A DNA stretch of 64,000 bases. It comes from Dokdonella sp. GTDB taxonomy: Bacteria > Pseudomonadota > Gammaproteobacteria > Xanthomonadales > Rhodanobacteraceae. Location of the stretch: NCBI RefSeq assembly GCF_019634815.1, contig NZ_JAHCAP010000016.1, positions 17,711 through 81,710 on the forward strand, written 5' to 3'. Below, one piece after another: positions 63,943-64,000 of this stretch. Position 1 is the stretch's first letter; each line of letters starts with the position of its first letter. The position numbers and the translations under genes are program-made. The notes below the pieces were generated by a model. That model saw only the letters and a list, made by a program, of their open reading frames with translations, searched no databases and had not been told where the DNA came from.

Positions 63943-64000
63943 ATGTCGAAGGAAAAATTCGAGCGCAAGAAGCCGCACGTGAACGTGGGCACGATCGGTC
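63943..64000 (+). CDS. tuf: Elongation factor Tu (start only)
   Basis: The first 19 codons encode SKEKFERKKPHVNVGTIG after the initiator Met, the unmistakable N-terminus of EF-Tu just before its P-loop. The gene runs off the window. A tuf copy after tRNA-Thr corresponds to the tufB position in E. coli. GAGG lies 8 bases before the ATG. Confidence 0.96.
   Translation, partial: MSKEKFERKKPHVNVGTIG

Overview
The window is a high-GC (roughly 65 percent by eye) chromosomal segment of a gammaproteobacterium. Gene order and the amino-acid style of the proteins point to the order Xanthomonadales (Lysobacterales), for example a member of the Rhodanobacteraceae or Lysobacteraceae. Supporting this are the map-glnD-dapD-(arsC-like)-dapE block, the hemA | TPR-lolB-ispE-tRNA-Gln-prs-rplY-pth-ychF block and the tRNA-Tyr-Gly-Thr-tuf cluster. 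I cannot name the genus.

Layout. Positions 1-870 look like the edge of a degenerate integron: an attC-like site followed directly by a small HAD nucleotidase gene. Positions 870-8041 carry scattered housekeeping and redox genes (wrbA, a YihY/BrkB membrane protein, a TlpA-like thioredoxin, acylphosphatase, an RsuA-type pseudouridine synthase, kbl). Positions 8159-13178 encode two exported proteins: a very large G8-domain protein resembling animal CEMIP/TMEM2, and a BBP7-type outer-membrane barrel. A lipoprotein M3 peptidase and an acyltransferase follow. Positions 17008-36700 are the classic envelope and DNA-replication super-cluster on the minus strand, read pyrH, frr, uppS, cdsA, dxr, rseP, bamA, skp, lpxD, fabZ, lpxA, lpxB, (LTA-synthase-like), rnhB, dnaE, accA. 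It is broken between lpxA and lpxB by a cluster of short palindromic repeats. Positions 36763-42327 hold an accessory block (acyltransferase with a possible leader peptide, membrane-tethered ECF sigma factor, diguanylate cyclase, TRIC-like channel) lying between pyrH and its usual upstream partners tsf and rpsB. Positions 42387-54703 carry tsf, rpsB, map, glnD, dapD, dapE, a pair of TonB-like proteins, prfA and hemA. Positions 54845-64000 carry lolB, ispE, prs, rplY, pth, ychF, a thioesterase, four intact tRNAs and the start of tuf.

How the genes work together. The 17-37 kb cluster joins isoprenoid and undecaprenyl synthesis (dxr, uppS; ispE lies elsewhere), CDP-diacylglycerol (cdsA), lipid A (lpxA, lpxB, lpxD), fatty acid supply (fabZ, accA), outer-membrane protein assembly (bamA, skp) and the envelope-stress protease rseP. 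The glnD-dapD-dapE block links nitrogen sensing with lysine and diaminopimelate synthesis.

Most unusual signal. At two independent tRNA loci (tRNA-Gln near 58.2-58.5 kb and tRNA-Tyr near 62.8-63.5 kb) there are tandem partial tRNA copies, each interrupted at the same point of the T-loop by a compact 75 or 81 bp multi-hairpin element. The first hairpin keeps its 9-bp stem although its sequence differs completely between the loci, and the last hairpin is identical. Removing the insert restores the exact T-loop. The Tyr array sits between a good sigma-70 promoter and the intact tRNA-Tyr, so it is probably transcribed. Other notable signals are a perfectly spaced class II FNR-type promoter before the diguanylate cyclase, an ECF sigma factor fused to a repeat-rich membrane tail, and the bacterial CEMIP-like protein.
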